Shown here piece by piece: positions 48,960 to 60,377 of a stretch of 64,000 nucleotides of DNA. The first letter of the stretch is position 1. Every line of letters begins with the position of its first letter. The notes beneath the pieces are model-generated. The model was not told where the DNA came from. It did no database searches and worked only from the letters and a program-made list of their open reading frames with translations. A program made the translations under genes and the position numbers. The DNA lies in the NCBI GenBank assembly GCA_025201375.1, contig JAIWZP010000019.1, forward strand, positions 434,001 to 498,000, written 5' to 3'. The DNA comes from Gongronella butleri (taxonomy: Eukaryota > Mucoromycota > Mucoromycetes > Mucorales > Cunninghamellaceae).

Positions 48960-49060
48960 AGGGGGGCGATGGATGGTCTTTGGGATTTTTTTTTTTTCAT
49001 TTCCATCATCGCATCTACTCTTTCTTGCAAATTTCGCAAACAATTCAAATCAAATCCAAC

Positions 49061-49738
49061 ATGAACCCCATCAAGCTTTTGGCCTGTCTTACTCTTGCCA
49101 CGCAAATTCTTGCCGCTCCCCTCGTGTCGCGTGCCGTGGCCATCAATGTGGTCACGCCTACGCAAGGCGCATCCTGGGTCGCCGGTCAAACGTAAGTTTC
49201 TCATCCATTTCGCCCCCTACCCCCTTAAAACAAGAATTATTGGCTCACTTTTTTTTTTATTCTTTTCAACAGCAACACAATCACCTGGAACACCGAAGCC
49301 AGCAACGATTCTGTGGACATTGCTCTGGCACAAGGCGACCAGCAAGTGCAATCCATTGTGCAAGGTCTCAGTGCGGCGCAAGGCAGTTACGTGTGGCAAG
49401 TCCCCGCTGACCTTGCCGCTGGCGACAATTACAAGGTGACATTCACGTCCAATGGCGCGGCGATCGCGTCGTCGGCCGCATTCAGCGTCACGGACAAGGC
49501 GACGTCGTCCGTCAACGAGATCCCGCCCCCAAGTGCCGCCGCCGCAGGCAACCATTGGACTGCCACCGCCAACATCACCATCACACGCCCGGGCCACCCC
49601 GACGTCGTGTCCCAACAGGGCCCAGACACCGATCCTAACGTCAAGTCGCAGAGCACATCGGCTGCCGCCCCATTGACGCGCGCATCCGCCCTGTCGTCTC
49701 TTGTCTTGGTCGCCTCCCTCTTTGTCTATGCTTTCTAA
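49061..49738 (+). CDS. GPI-anchored Ser/Thr-rich Kre9/KNH-type wall protein, copy 2
   Basis: Two exons: 49061-49191 and 49273-49738; 198 residues. The signal peptide ends near QILAAP. The domain INVVTPTQGASWVAGQT, then NTITWNTEASNDSVDIALAQ, parallels copy 1. QQVQSIVQGLSAAQGSYVW matches copy 1 QVQSIVQGLNGIQGSYLW almost residue for residue. The linker NEIPPPSAAAAGNHWTATAN is shared. The C-terminus SLVLVASLFVYAF after Ser/Ala-rich sequence is a GPI signal. The intron position is identical to copy 1. Proteins of this type are cell-surface and linked to beta-glucan in other fungi; the exact role here is unknown. Confidence 0.88.
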
Positions 49739-52124
49739 GCCCAATTTCTTTTTATAACATTATTCATATCATACCACTCCTTCCAATCATTTGTAGATTT
49801 CCTTTTCATTATACACCCTCCCCATTGTATATCTATTTTATATTTATTACCTATTTTCCCCTAGACTGCTGCATCCCCCCTCTACTCTACTTTCTTTATA
49901 TCAATTAAATCATATTATTTACACAATAGTATCAATTTTTTTTTGCTAAAATAGGACGTTTTAACGCGTCTTTGACGATGAGGTCTAATCTCAAATTTGA
50001 CACGGATGATCGCTTTGTTGTGCTCTTGACAGCTGTAGTTTTTATTTGAAATCGGCTATGATGTTCTCGCCAAAAGTCGCTTTGGGCACCCTTGAAGTTC
50101 TATTTTTCGATTAAAGCTTCCTCCTGAGAAGGGCTTTGGTGCCACAACCTTTTGCAAGCACAATTTCACTACCCATGAGGGTCATCCTCTCCAAGTTTGA
50201 CAGGGATTGAATCATTGTAGCACGAGAAATCTTGAATTGACGTGTTTCTGCATCTTGCGCAATAATATTCATCGCTAACAATTGAGCCGACGTGCCTCAA
50301 ACTTACTGCATGCAACCCTTGGCGTCCAGTGGGTTACATGCTGTGCAATAAAACCTGGATATTGTCCCAATGGACTGACTATGAATCGCATAAAGCATTT
50401 TAGCGTGTTTTTCCATTTTCCAATGAATGTGCAACATGTTCGGGATGTCTACGCATTGCACCATGTTATAGCAGGCCGTCCCGTTTAAATGAGCCTACCC
50501 TTGAGGCGCTGCGAATCCTGAAAGGCGCGCAATCACGATGTTCGAAAATGACGATTTTTCCAAGGGGTGCAGTCGAGGAATTGAAAAGGGCGAAATTTAG
50601 GTCCTCAGATCGCCACGCCATTCACACCCATGTTAGACACGCCTCATTCACGGACAGAAATCGATTAAAAATATGCGTCCCATGACCGGGTTTGGAGAAA
50701 AATGCATTTTACACTTTATTTTTGACTCATAGTGAACTCGATGAAGAATGATTGTAGCGACTTGAAACTTGTACCATCACAAAGAGCAAAAGCTAGCGCG
50801 TACGTGGATGTTTGTGATCTGTGAAAAAATGAATTGTGGCAAAAATAATGCGCGGCGAAGTTTATTATAGATTTTGACGCGTCGCAAAAGCGCGTCAGTT
50901 TTGTTATTCCTGCGTGTTTTTATTCATCAGATTTATGCACATGGAACTTCTCTTGCTGCAAAATCCATTGGCGCGGCTCTATAAGCGCGTTTTTCCCGTG
51001 CAATTCGCCGTTAAAAGTTAATCGAAAATCACGCATTGCTCACCACGACCTGATGGACCCCTCGCTCTTTTTGTCGCTTTGTTGGTGATGCGATGCGGCC
51101 ATGCAAGTGTGCAAGTTTGGCGCATTTCTGGAGACCAGGTTTTCAATTTTTGTTTTTGGGGCTCGCACGCCGATTTTGTGATTTGGGTGTGGCGCGCGAC
51201 AACGGCACTTTGACGACCACCACCTTGTCACTGTTTAGCGCATTTAGCGTCCTTTTTTCGTTGAGATGCGTTTAAGAGCCGGCGCAGTGCCTGGCTGGCA
51301 AGTTGCAAACGATTTTTCAAAGTAATCACAAAGTGCGCGATTTCGTCGTCAGCTCGCTCTTTTTCGTCGTTTATAGCTCATGAGAGGATCGCATCTGCTT
51401 GATGTACTGTGCGTATGATCATTCTTTTTCCAATGGCTATAATTTTAAAAGAGTGTAATATGTAAGAAACTCAAAAACTTGAAGTTTACAAAAAAATTGC
51501 TCCTGTCGTCTGCCACAGCGTGCCATTAATTTCATAAAGTTGAAACGGGTTATACAGACTATCCGTGGCACGCCAAAAAAGCCTCTGTCTTCAAGAAAAA
51601 TGATGCCTTTTTTGCAAAAAAAAGAAATATAATCCCGTTACAGTACTCGTCCAGGGCATACCCTGGCGGCCGAGTATCCGGTTGTTTTGCGCATTGCTAA
51701 GGTTTAGCCAACCGTTCCGGATCATCTGACGCCATCTGACGGGCGGGTCAATGTTCACGCTTCAAGGGGGGCAGCGATGCGTTTCGATACCTCACCCCCT
51801 GAATTTCCCCATTGTTCTTGGGCGCACTTAGGGATGACGGATATAAACCACGATGGCGTATAAAAAAAAGCGGAGCCAACCAGGTTCGGATTGGATGCAC
51901 TAAGGGGATTGCCCGGAAACCAGGGTGGGGATGGCCAGGCATTGATAAAAGGTGTGAAAAAGGCGTGGCACAAGCGGCGTTTGAATTTATGCGGGGGGGG
52001 GAGGCGTGGATTGTCTTTTTTATCAAAAGTAGTGCCGATCGGTGGATTTCCCCCCCTTTTTTTTTCTTCGTCGTTTGCACTTTTTTTTTTCGTTTTTTTT
52101 TTTTTTTTTTTTTTATCTTGGACT
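49739..52124. other. Intergenic with family B relic
   Basis: 3' flank of GPI copy 2 (AT-rich, AATTAAA near 49903), a family B arm (50480-51260), then unrecognised sequence and the T-rich promoter of the UbiB kinase gene (52081-52114). No supported gene. Confidence 0.6.
50480..51260 (+). repeat. Family B solo arm, plus orientation
   Basis: Starts at GTTTAAATGAGCCTACC. It contains a block readable as FPRGAVEELKRAKFRSSDRH, then GACACGCCTCATTCACGG, GACGCGTCGCAAAA, GGAACTTCTCTTGCTGC, CAATTCGCCGTTAAAAG and a GGTTTTCAATTTTTG outer part. It is collinear with both arms of the 9240-10970 element and with 43960-43440 on the opposite strand. Confidence 0.7.
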
Positions 52125-54545
52125 ATGCTGTCGAGCCGTTTGTGTAGGGTACGGCCGTCTCCCTTTATATTGTGTGGACGCTCAAGGCTCTCGTTGACGC
52201 CACTGCGCCATTTTTCACTCGATGGGCATTCACTTGGCAATGGACTACGGCCGTTTCTGCACCATTCGTCTTTTACACGCGCTCACGAGGCCGCGGGCAG
52301 GTCGGTGTGCGCGCGTGTGAGCAGCAGCAAGTTGCATAGCTTCAGCGCGAGCGGGCGTGGGGTGATGACGCTGTTTGTATGGCGGCGGCGCGTGCATCGA
52401 CGATTTTACACGTTTGGATCTGTGCTTTTGACACCATGCGCGATTGCGCGTGCGCAGGAGCATGAGCAGGACGAATTGATCTCGTCTGTGCATGAGGGGA
52501 CGCTCTTGTGGTCCGATTGGGTGCGGTGCATAGGCGTCTTTTTGGACGACTGGGTCTTGGAGCCACTTTTGACGCTGCGCCGCTTTGTCCACATTGTGGT
52601 ACTCTTTGGTCCCGTGCTGATCACGTCGCCCGCGCTGCTCATGGGCACCAAGGTCGACCACGACGAGACAACAGGCGCGCTCTGGTGGTATGACTTTCTT
52701 GCCGATCAAATGGAAAGGGCTGGCCCGTCCTTTATCAAAGTAAAAAAAAAAAAAAAAGAAGGGAAAACAGGGAACAAAAAGGAAAAAAAAAGGAAATGGA
52801 GGTTGACGACTATTTTCTTTATCAAGCTAGCACAATGGATTGCGTCTCGGACGGATCTGTTTCCATATGGGTTGTGCCATCGATTGTCCAAGTTGCATTC
52901 AAATGTCAAGGCCCATTCGTTCAAACACACAAAAAAGGTGCTTGAGGCGGCGTTTGGGCGGCCGTTGGACGATTTGTTCCTGGAATTAGATCCGGAGCCT
53001 TTAGGTGTGGGAGCCATTGCGCAAGTTTACAAGGCGCGGCTGCATCCACAGGTGATCACGGGCAATGATGAGATTTTACGTGATTTCTTGGTGGAAGACG
53101 AGGTGGTGACGGCGGATGCAGTGCACTGCACGCTTGCGGATGGCAAGGAAATCCAGGTGCGCACGGCGGTGGCCATCAAGGTGCTGCATCCAAAGGCTAA
53201 GCAATTGGTGGTGCGCGATCTCAAGATCATGGCGTGCCTGGCCACTATGCTCACATGGATTCCGTCGTTCCATTGGTTGTCGCTGCCGCAAGAAGTCGAT
53301 GTGTTTGGAAAAATGATGATGGACCAGCTCGATTTACGCATCGAGGGCAAGCATCTGGAACGATTCCGCAGCCTCTTTGCAGACAACCCAAATGTATGCT
53401 TCCCAAAACCCTACTTGTCCTTTACAAGCGAGCATGTCCTCGTTGAGGAGTACGAACTGGGCATCCCATTGGCCGTCTTTCTGCGTGACGCCGCTCAGGC
53501 AAGGCAAACAGGAGACCCCGCAGGCATCTTTGACAAAAAGATCGCCAGCATTGGTAATAAAAAAAAAAAAGAAAAAAACGCAAAAAAAAAAGGAAAAAAA
53601 AATTCACGATCGGCCCACATTGAATGCATTGCATTTCTCCCTCCCCTTTAGGTCTGTATGCCTTTTTGGTAAACATTTGCACCCCACACAACCAAAGGAG
53701 AGGAACGCGTGCTTATTTCCTTCCTCCTTTTTTTTCACTAGTACATGCTTATTGTGTACAATTTCATCCACGCTGATCTCCATCCTGGCAACATCATGAT
53801 CCGCTTTTACAAGCCATCGGCGCATCATCCTGTGCAAAAGGCACTGTCCAAGCTCAAGCACCAAGATCTCAAGGATGATGGCGATCTGGCCGTGTTGCGT
53901 GTACGCGATGTGGAGGACGACAAGGACGAATTGAAGCTGCGCACTGAGCTGTCGCGATTAGAGGAGGAAGGGTATGTGCCGCAGTTGGTGATGATCGACG
54001 CGGGGTTGGTCAACGAGCTCAACGACGCGAATCGGCGCAATTTTCTGGATTTGTTCATGGCGATTGCGCAATTCGACGGATTCCAAGCAGGCAAATTGAT
54101 GATTGAGCGATGCCAGAGCCCCGAGCACGTGATCCACGGCGAGCTGTTTGCACTGCGCATGCAGCGCCTGATCCTGGGCCTCAAGGAGCACACGTTCCAT
54201 CTGGGTGCCGTGCGCATTGGCGATTTGTTGAGCGAAGTCCGCGACATGGTGCGCGCGCACCACGTCAAACTCGAGGGCGACTTTATCAACGTGGTTGTCG
54301 GCATCATGTTGCTCGAGGGCATCGGACGTCAATTAGACCCGGGCCTCGATTTATTCAAAAATGCATTGCCCGTCCTTCGCAAGTACAGCATCCAGGACGG
54401 CGGACGCCACACATTGCAGGGCATGCGCGACGTCCAGGAACATGGTGTCAGCACGCCCCATTGGATTAAGGTCTGGATCTTCCTCGAGCTCCGCAATTGG
54501 CTCACCCGCAGCACTCGCGATAATGAATGGCTGCAAATGTGGTAA
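52125..54545 (+). CDS. UbiB/ADCK-family protein kinase-like protein, ADCK2/Cqd1 type
   Basis: Four exons: 52125-52739, 52827-53553, 53652-53668 (17 nt), 53742-54545; 720 residues. A basic, Ser/Arg-rich mitochondrial presequence starts at MLSSRLCRVRPS, followed by membrane-type helices (FVHIVVLFGPVLITSPALLM). Family motifs are KLAQWIASRTDLFP (K205-Q208, a variant of the KxGQ motif), LGVGAIAQVYKARL (Ala-rich loop variant), VAIKVLHP, catalytic HADLHPGN (D465, N470) and metal-binding DAGL (D539). The LAQ and length fit ADCK2/Cqd1 better than Coq8, whose motif is KxGQ with AAASIGQVH. Cqd1 relatives act on ubiquinone and phospholipid distribution at the mitochondrial inner membrane. The 17-nt microexon encodes LYAFL just before the catalytic loop. 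Confidence 0.9.
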
Positions 54546-54696
54546 AGAAAAAGTGCCCCTCACCCCCTCCTTTTTTTTTTTTCTTTGGGCAACTCATTCA
54601 TTCATTTTTTTTTTTCATTTGTTTGTCCCCTTTCTCTCTAGTGATATCCTCTGCTTCAACAATTAGACGCGTCTTTGTTTGTTTGCGCTCCAAGCT

Positions 54697-54727
<31 letters not shown>

Positions 54728-56136
54728 GTTTACGCTTCGCATTGCTTCCCATTGTCTCAATACATTTCCCAATTCATAGATTTTCATCATGAAATGCTTT
54801 GGCAAATTATCTTGCATTTTGCGGGTCAAGGGCGCATCTCTCACTCTCTCACTCTCTCTCACTCTCTCTCTCTCTATTTTTTTCCTCTTTCCATGGCTAT
54901 GCCGATGGATTCCCATTCTTGGTCTGTGCATGCAGCCAGGTTACAAGATGGAGAACCCACTTTACAGCGAGGTCGTGTGACTCTTGGTTTGATTGTGCGC
55001 GCTAAAGAGAGTGTTTTCTCCTTATTTTTAGTGTGTTGTGTGTGTTTGTTGTGTTTTCATGCGCCACAAACCATCGGAGTACCTGGCATTGAAAAGCGAG
55101 CGTGCGGATGCGTGTCCATGCCAACGAAATGCAGCCTGTAACATGTGATGCGGTGGAGCAACAGTGGCAACCTCATTTTCTCGCTCTTGAATGGGACCTG
55201 TCAACGACAATGCATCTTCTCCTCCCCCATTCCTCTCTGTCTGTCTCTCTCTCGTCTCTAGGCTTTCTGGGCTGCTCCAGGCACACGCGCACCATTGTCC
55301 TCTTTTTTTTTTTTTTTTTCATGCGCACTGCGTGGGCGCACCTTTTTTTTTTTTTTTTTTTTTTTGACGTGCGATTTCTCTCGTACAACCACAAACAAAC
55401 AATATAAAGACAGTGACAGTTGGTGCGCGCCGTTACACCAGCCGCCCAAAAGCGACAAGGAACCGTGGAGAAGCGCGCGCGACCAACAGTACGAGCGAAA
55501 GTCCATTTTTTGCCTGGCGCTGGAGCAAAGCGCGACCAAGGCCAAATGAAATACAAAAGGAACAAATGCATCATCGACTCATGCGTCCAAAGGAACACCA
55601 CGCGTTGGAGATCGGCCCGACGCACCCAGAAAAAAAAATCTCTCTCATTCAGGCCATTTTATCTCATTCTGTGTCCTTTTTTTTTCTTCGTGGAGCAAGG
55701 GAGAAAAACAGAGGCCCATGAATTGACCTCTTTCTGCGCTTTAATCAAAATTTATTGTATGATCACGAGTGACAGGGAGGCCCCATTTTATGAAAAAAAA
55801 CAAAAAAAAAAAACAAACTGGCCCCTTTCCCCCCTTATTTTTTCGAAATTAGGGAGAGACAACGTTTCTGTGTGTGCTTTGTGTGTGTGCCCAACTCAAT
55901 CTATTTTTTTTTCCCTTGCCTCAGATAAGGCAAGGCTAAAAAAAGGACAAAAGCAGGCAGGCAAGCCTGCATTTATGCATTTTAGAGATGCTTGTGGGTG
56001 ATTCCAATTCTTTTCTTTTCAGCGTCTCCTCTCCTTGCCCTTTTTTTTCTCGCTCATCTTTCGCTTTTCTTCTCATTTTTTTCATATTTTGCGTGTTGTT
56101 TTGTTCTTTTTCGTCCTTCCTTCTTCTGAATAGACT
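54546..56136. other. Intergenic, simple-sequence-rich
   Basis: Spacer between the UbiB-type gene and the RhoGAP gene. It contains T-runs (54700-54727, 55302-55319, 55342-55364) and a CT microsatellite (54838-54880). Open frames are low-complexity. No gene or RNA recognised. Confidence 0.6.
54838..54880 (+). repeat. CT/CTCA microsatellite
   Basis: TCTCACTCTCTCACTCTC-type simple repeat of about 43 bp within a pyrimidine-rich intergenic stretch. Likely neutral. Confidence 0.7.
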
Positions 56137-59100
56137 ATGTCCACAAAGGTAGTGCCATTGACGGCCATGGCAGCATCTTCGACCCCGGCATCGACAACGA
56201 CGACGGGGACCACCTTGGACGAGCTGACGAGCCTCAATGCGGAATTGTGGAGTATTGTCATGAGACAGCGCGTCGATATTCAGGATCTTGAAACCGCGCT
56301 GCAACAAATGACACGCGAACGCGACGCGCTGCTTTCCCAGCAGCAACATCAACAGCAACATCAACAGCAAAGGCAAATGCAGGACTCAATTCAGCCATTG
56401 AAGCCGTCGCAATTGGAAAAACACGATTTACCATTGTTTCCGACCACGACCCAGCCAAGGAGGAGCAGCGATACAACATTGACAACAGACGAAGCTCCAC
56501 CGACGCCGCAGAGCAGCCATTGTGTCGTGACGGGATCAACTTCCTCCATGTTTTCTCCTGTGCCTCCGCGGTCTCCTTACCGGATAGAACATGTGGCCGC
56601 TACTGCTAGTGCTGCTAATGCCGCTAATGCTGCTCATGCTGCTAATGCAGCTGCTGCTACTGCTGCCGCGGTCGCGGCCGGTGCGGCTGCGCTGCCCACC
56701 ACGCCGGTACATGCCATTCTAGACAATGATGCGCAATTGTTTGCCAAATACCAGCAAGCCGCACGACAAAGCGAGCGCACCTCCTCAAATCATTCCTCCT
56801 TGTCGCCATCTTTCCCCCCTGGCCATGGCACCGACCCGAATTCGGCTTCTAGGCAACAACAACAGCAGTTGCGACGAATGGGGTCGCATCCGCAGCTCCA
56901 TCCCCACCAACAACAGCAACCACTCAGCGCCAGCGCCGCCTTTCTCGCCGACAAGACAATCAATGTCCAAGATCATACCCTCCACACCAATGCCAAGGGC
57001 CAGGAAGTCATGGCATTGGTCATCGCACTCCAACCCTCCACAGGCTCACGCGACATCATCTGGCGAATTGAAAAAACCCACTCTGATTTGCTCATGCTCG
57101 ATCGTTCAGTAAGAAAATACTAAAAGACAAAAAAAAAAGGGGGGGGGTTGAAATCCGCTCACGCTTTCCCCTGAGTCTAGCTTCGTCGTGTGTACCCATC
57201 TTTGAGCGACCGCATGGACAAATTGCCAGACAAGTCATTGTTCAATGCGCATTCTTACTCAAAAATCCAGCAAGCCATGGTAAAAAAAACACAAAAGAAA
57301 AAAAAAAAGGAGCACCTCCTTTGTGTGTTCTCCCGAGCTTTCCCCTCGCTTTCTTTCCCTCCCTCCCCCGTCTTTCCCCTCGTTTTCGCTTCACGTTGCC
57401 CATGACCCGGATGCTTTCTTGTCCCACAATCGGATCCAAATGCGCTTTTCTCATCATCCCTGGCTCCCCCCTCCCCTCCTCTTTCTAATGCCGCCTCCTT
57501 TTATCGACCATGGTTGATGTCACACGCACCCATTTGACACGCGCTTTTTTTTCATTTCTTTAGATAGCCACGGAACGATACCTTTCCACCCTGTTACACA
57601 TCTCATACCCAGATCCTTATGATCTTATCCAATTCCTGTCGACTGGCATTGCGCAGAAACACGCCTCACGCGATCCAAATCAGCAGGTAATTCGTTAAAA
57701 ATGACAACGGCTGCGGCTCGCCCCCTAGATGACTAACGTCTCCCCCCCCTTTTCCTCAATTTTTATTTTTTCTTCTTTTTTTCTTGTCATGGACGCGAAT
57801 CAGACGCACGCCAAGCAAGGCTACCTGCTTCAATGCGAAAAGGATGATGAAAACACGTTCACACCACGCTATTTCACCCTCGACGGCGCCACATTGACAT
57901 GTTACCAGCAGGTAAAATACCGTTTTTTTTTTAAAAAAAAAAATGGCGGGTCTTTTGTCGCTCTAATTCGTGTATTATTATTATTTTTTTTTTAATAGGT
58001 GGGTGCGGCCAAGCTATATGCGATTGATTTGCGGCAGGTGCAGCTCGAGGTGCAGACAAACAAAAAAAAGAGTTTGACGCTTGTCGACACTAAGCGCACA
58101 ACGAGAGACGACGCGGTGCATCCTCTGTGGACACGACTGCATTTGCAGGGCAGCACCGACAGGGAGACTGACGACTGGTTGCAGGTTTTGCAGCCATTGA
58201 CACTGCCCACGCACAAAAAGTCGGCACTTTCGCTACCGCCGCCATGTTTGCCACCAATTTCATCGGCACCAGCAACTTTTTCGGCCCCTGGCGCGTCCTC
58301 GCCGCCTGGCACGCACCAGCAGGGCCAATTTGCCACGCGCGACCACATTCCGACGCGTGCATCGCTGCCACACAGATCAAACTCGGATACATCGCTTTAT
58401 CCAGGCGATAAGCTGTATTCGCAGCCCTTGGGTGCCGCCAGCATGGACGAGACGGGCCCCATCCTCATCACGTCCGCGCACCTGCGCCAGCGCTCAAGCG
58501 TCGACTCGGCCATGTACGTTCGAAACACAGAAAATGAACATAAAAAGAAGAAAACGAACAGACGCACCTTTTGGCCGCGCAAAATATTCTCGTCGGCGAA
58601 CAACAATGCCAACGCCAATGCCGCGGCGGCAGCGGCGGCAAGCCATCAACCGCCATTGTCGTCGTCCTCTTCGACCGCGTCGTCGTCGGTCGCGTCTTCG
58701 CCTCAATCGCATGGCGGTGGTGGCATGCTGCGCCACTTTTTGTCACGGCACTCGAGCGACGAAGTCGCGCGCGACTTGCAAAACAAGGACAATGGACCGT
58801 GCACACCCGTGTTTGGCGTCTCGCTTGAAAAAGCCATCCGCATCTCCAAGATTTCTGAGAAATACGAATTGCCTGCTATTGTCTATCGCTGCATCGAGTT
58901 TCTCGAGACGAAAAACGCCATCTTTGAGGAAGGCATCTACCGCCTAAGTGGCTCGGCCGTCAAAATCAAGAGTCTTAAGCGCGAGTTTGATCTTTGTAAA
59001 GTTTTTTTTTACTTTTTACCCATTTTTTACGTGTACTCACTCTCCAATCTCTCTGGTTATCTTTTTTTCAGTGGGCGATATCAATCTGCTGGCGTCTCCC

Positions 59101-60100
59101 TCCCATCAGGATTGCGACATTCACGCCATTTCGGGATTGCTCAAGCTGTGGCTCCGCGAATTGGATGATCACGTCTTGACCAACAAACATTACCTCGAAT
59201 TCATGTCCGTCATGCGTAAGTTGCGTCAATTCCCCAGCCCCCAAAAAAAGAAGCATCATCTCACGTGTTTTTTCATCGTTTTTCCCTTTTTATACAGATG
59301 CCACAGACCAAAAGGCAAGTGTACAGGAATTGGGCCGTCTGGTGTCGCTGTTGCCGTTGCCCAATTACACGCTGCTGCGCACGCTGTGCGCGCATCTGCA
59401 TCGCGTGGTGCAAAATGCCGACATCAACAAGATGAATTTGCGCAACGTGGGCATTGTGTTTTCGCCGACGCTTGGCATCCCCGCAGGCATCTTTTGCCTG
59501 TTCCTCAGCGAGTTTGACTACATCTTTTGGACAGAGAGTAACCCGACCATGGACCCCACGTGGGCACCTGCCGCTGAAAAAGCCGCCAATGCCACACCCA
59601 ATGGTGAAACGACGCCTGCAGAGCAGCAAGACGCGCAAAACGAAACACCATTGTCGTCGTCATCCTCGTCGTCGTCATCATCATCGTCCACTGGCGCAGA
59701 CACAGCCACCGCGTCGCCAGAAAATGGTCTGAAACAAGACGCGAGTGAAATTCAGCCAGGTTCGGTTCAGCCGCGCCGCCGACGCGTCCAATACCTGCAG
59801 CAAAATGGCCGCTGCAACCGCAACAGTGTCCAGTACGCCGATGGTGCCCCAGAGAGCATCGTCGGCATGGAAACAGGTAAAAGAAAAAGGAAAAAAGAAA
59901 AGAAAGAAAAAGGAGCGCTTTTTTTGACATTTCCCCGCACCGCAGGCATCAAGATTCAAGACCAATTGGCCGATCTCCAGGACCTGTCGTGTGATGACGC
60001 GTGCAGCCAACAGGAAGAAGACTCGCTTTTCCAGTCGCCCAGTCAATCCAGTAGCTTGGAAACCTGGCGGATTGCGTGCGGGTCCACCCATTCCAAGTAG
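56137..60100 (+). CDS. Bem3-like Rho GTPase-activating protein (PX-PH-RhoGAP)
   Basis: Eight exons: 56137-57108, 57181-57279, 57564-57686, 57804-57911, 57999-58995, 59072-59215, 59298-59876, 59946-60100; 1058 residues, near yeast Bem3 (about 1130). The order is an N-terminal helix (LNAELWSIVMRQRVDIQDLE), Gln- and Ala-rich linkers, a PX domain (about 265-400, INVQDHTLHTNAKGQEVM onward), a PH domain (about 400-510, KQGYLLQCEKDDEN), a Ser-rich linker, and RhoGAP (about 690-870). The arginine finger is R749 in GIYRLSG. NVGIVFSPTLGIP is the GAP block-3 signature. It should inactivate Cdc42 at sites of polarised growth. A C-terminal Ser run and a QYLQQNGRCNRN segment follow. Confidence 0.93.
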
Positions 60101-60377
60101 CCCTTCCTTTTTTATTTTCGTATCTATGATAGCAGAATTCGCTAATGATTAGCTCGTATTTTATCTATTCTTTTATTGATTTTCTTTTCTTTGCCTGTCC
60201 ATACATTTCCCCTTTTCCCATTCCTTTATTTTTAGCCTTTTACCCTCCCCCTCCCACCATTTACACGTTATTTAAAATACAAATCTCTGCCAATGGGCCG
60301 TCTTTGTGGCAGCCCCAATGTCCATTTTTTTTCTTCAAAAAGCTATTGAAAAGAGGGAATGATAATTTTATATGATT

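Larger units (their letters stand above)
46805..49060. other. Long shared upstream region of the two GPI-protein genes
   Basis: 2.26 kb between head-to-head paralogues, with no supported gene. It carries TATA boxes close to each gene. Frames here (for example 48623-49204 minus) run across promoter and 5' exon and lack family features. Such a long divergent region may hold regulatory sites, but I recognise none. Confidence 0.55.

Noticed and set aside
48623..49204. 193-residue minus-strand frame
   Set aside because: It overlaps the TATA box, leader and first exon of the GPI-protein gene on the opposite strand and lacks protein-like features.
51891..52124. N-terminal extension of the UbiB-type frame
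   Set aside because: It runs through Phe-coding T-runs (52081-52114) typical of promoters here; ATG 52125 gives a good mitochondrial presequence.
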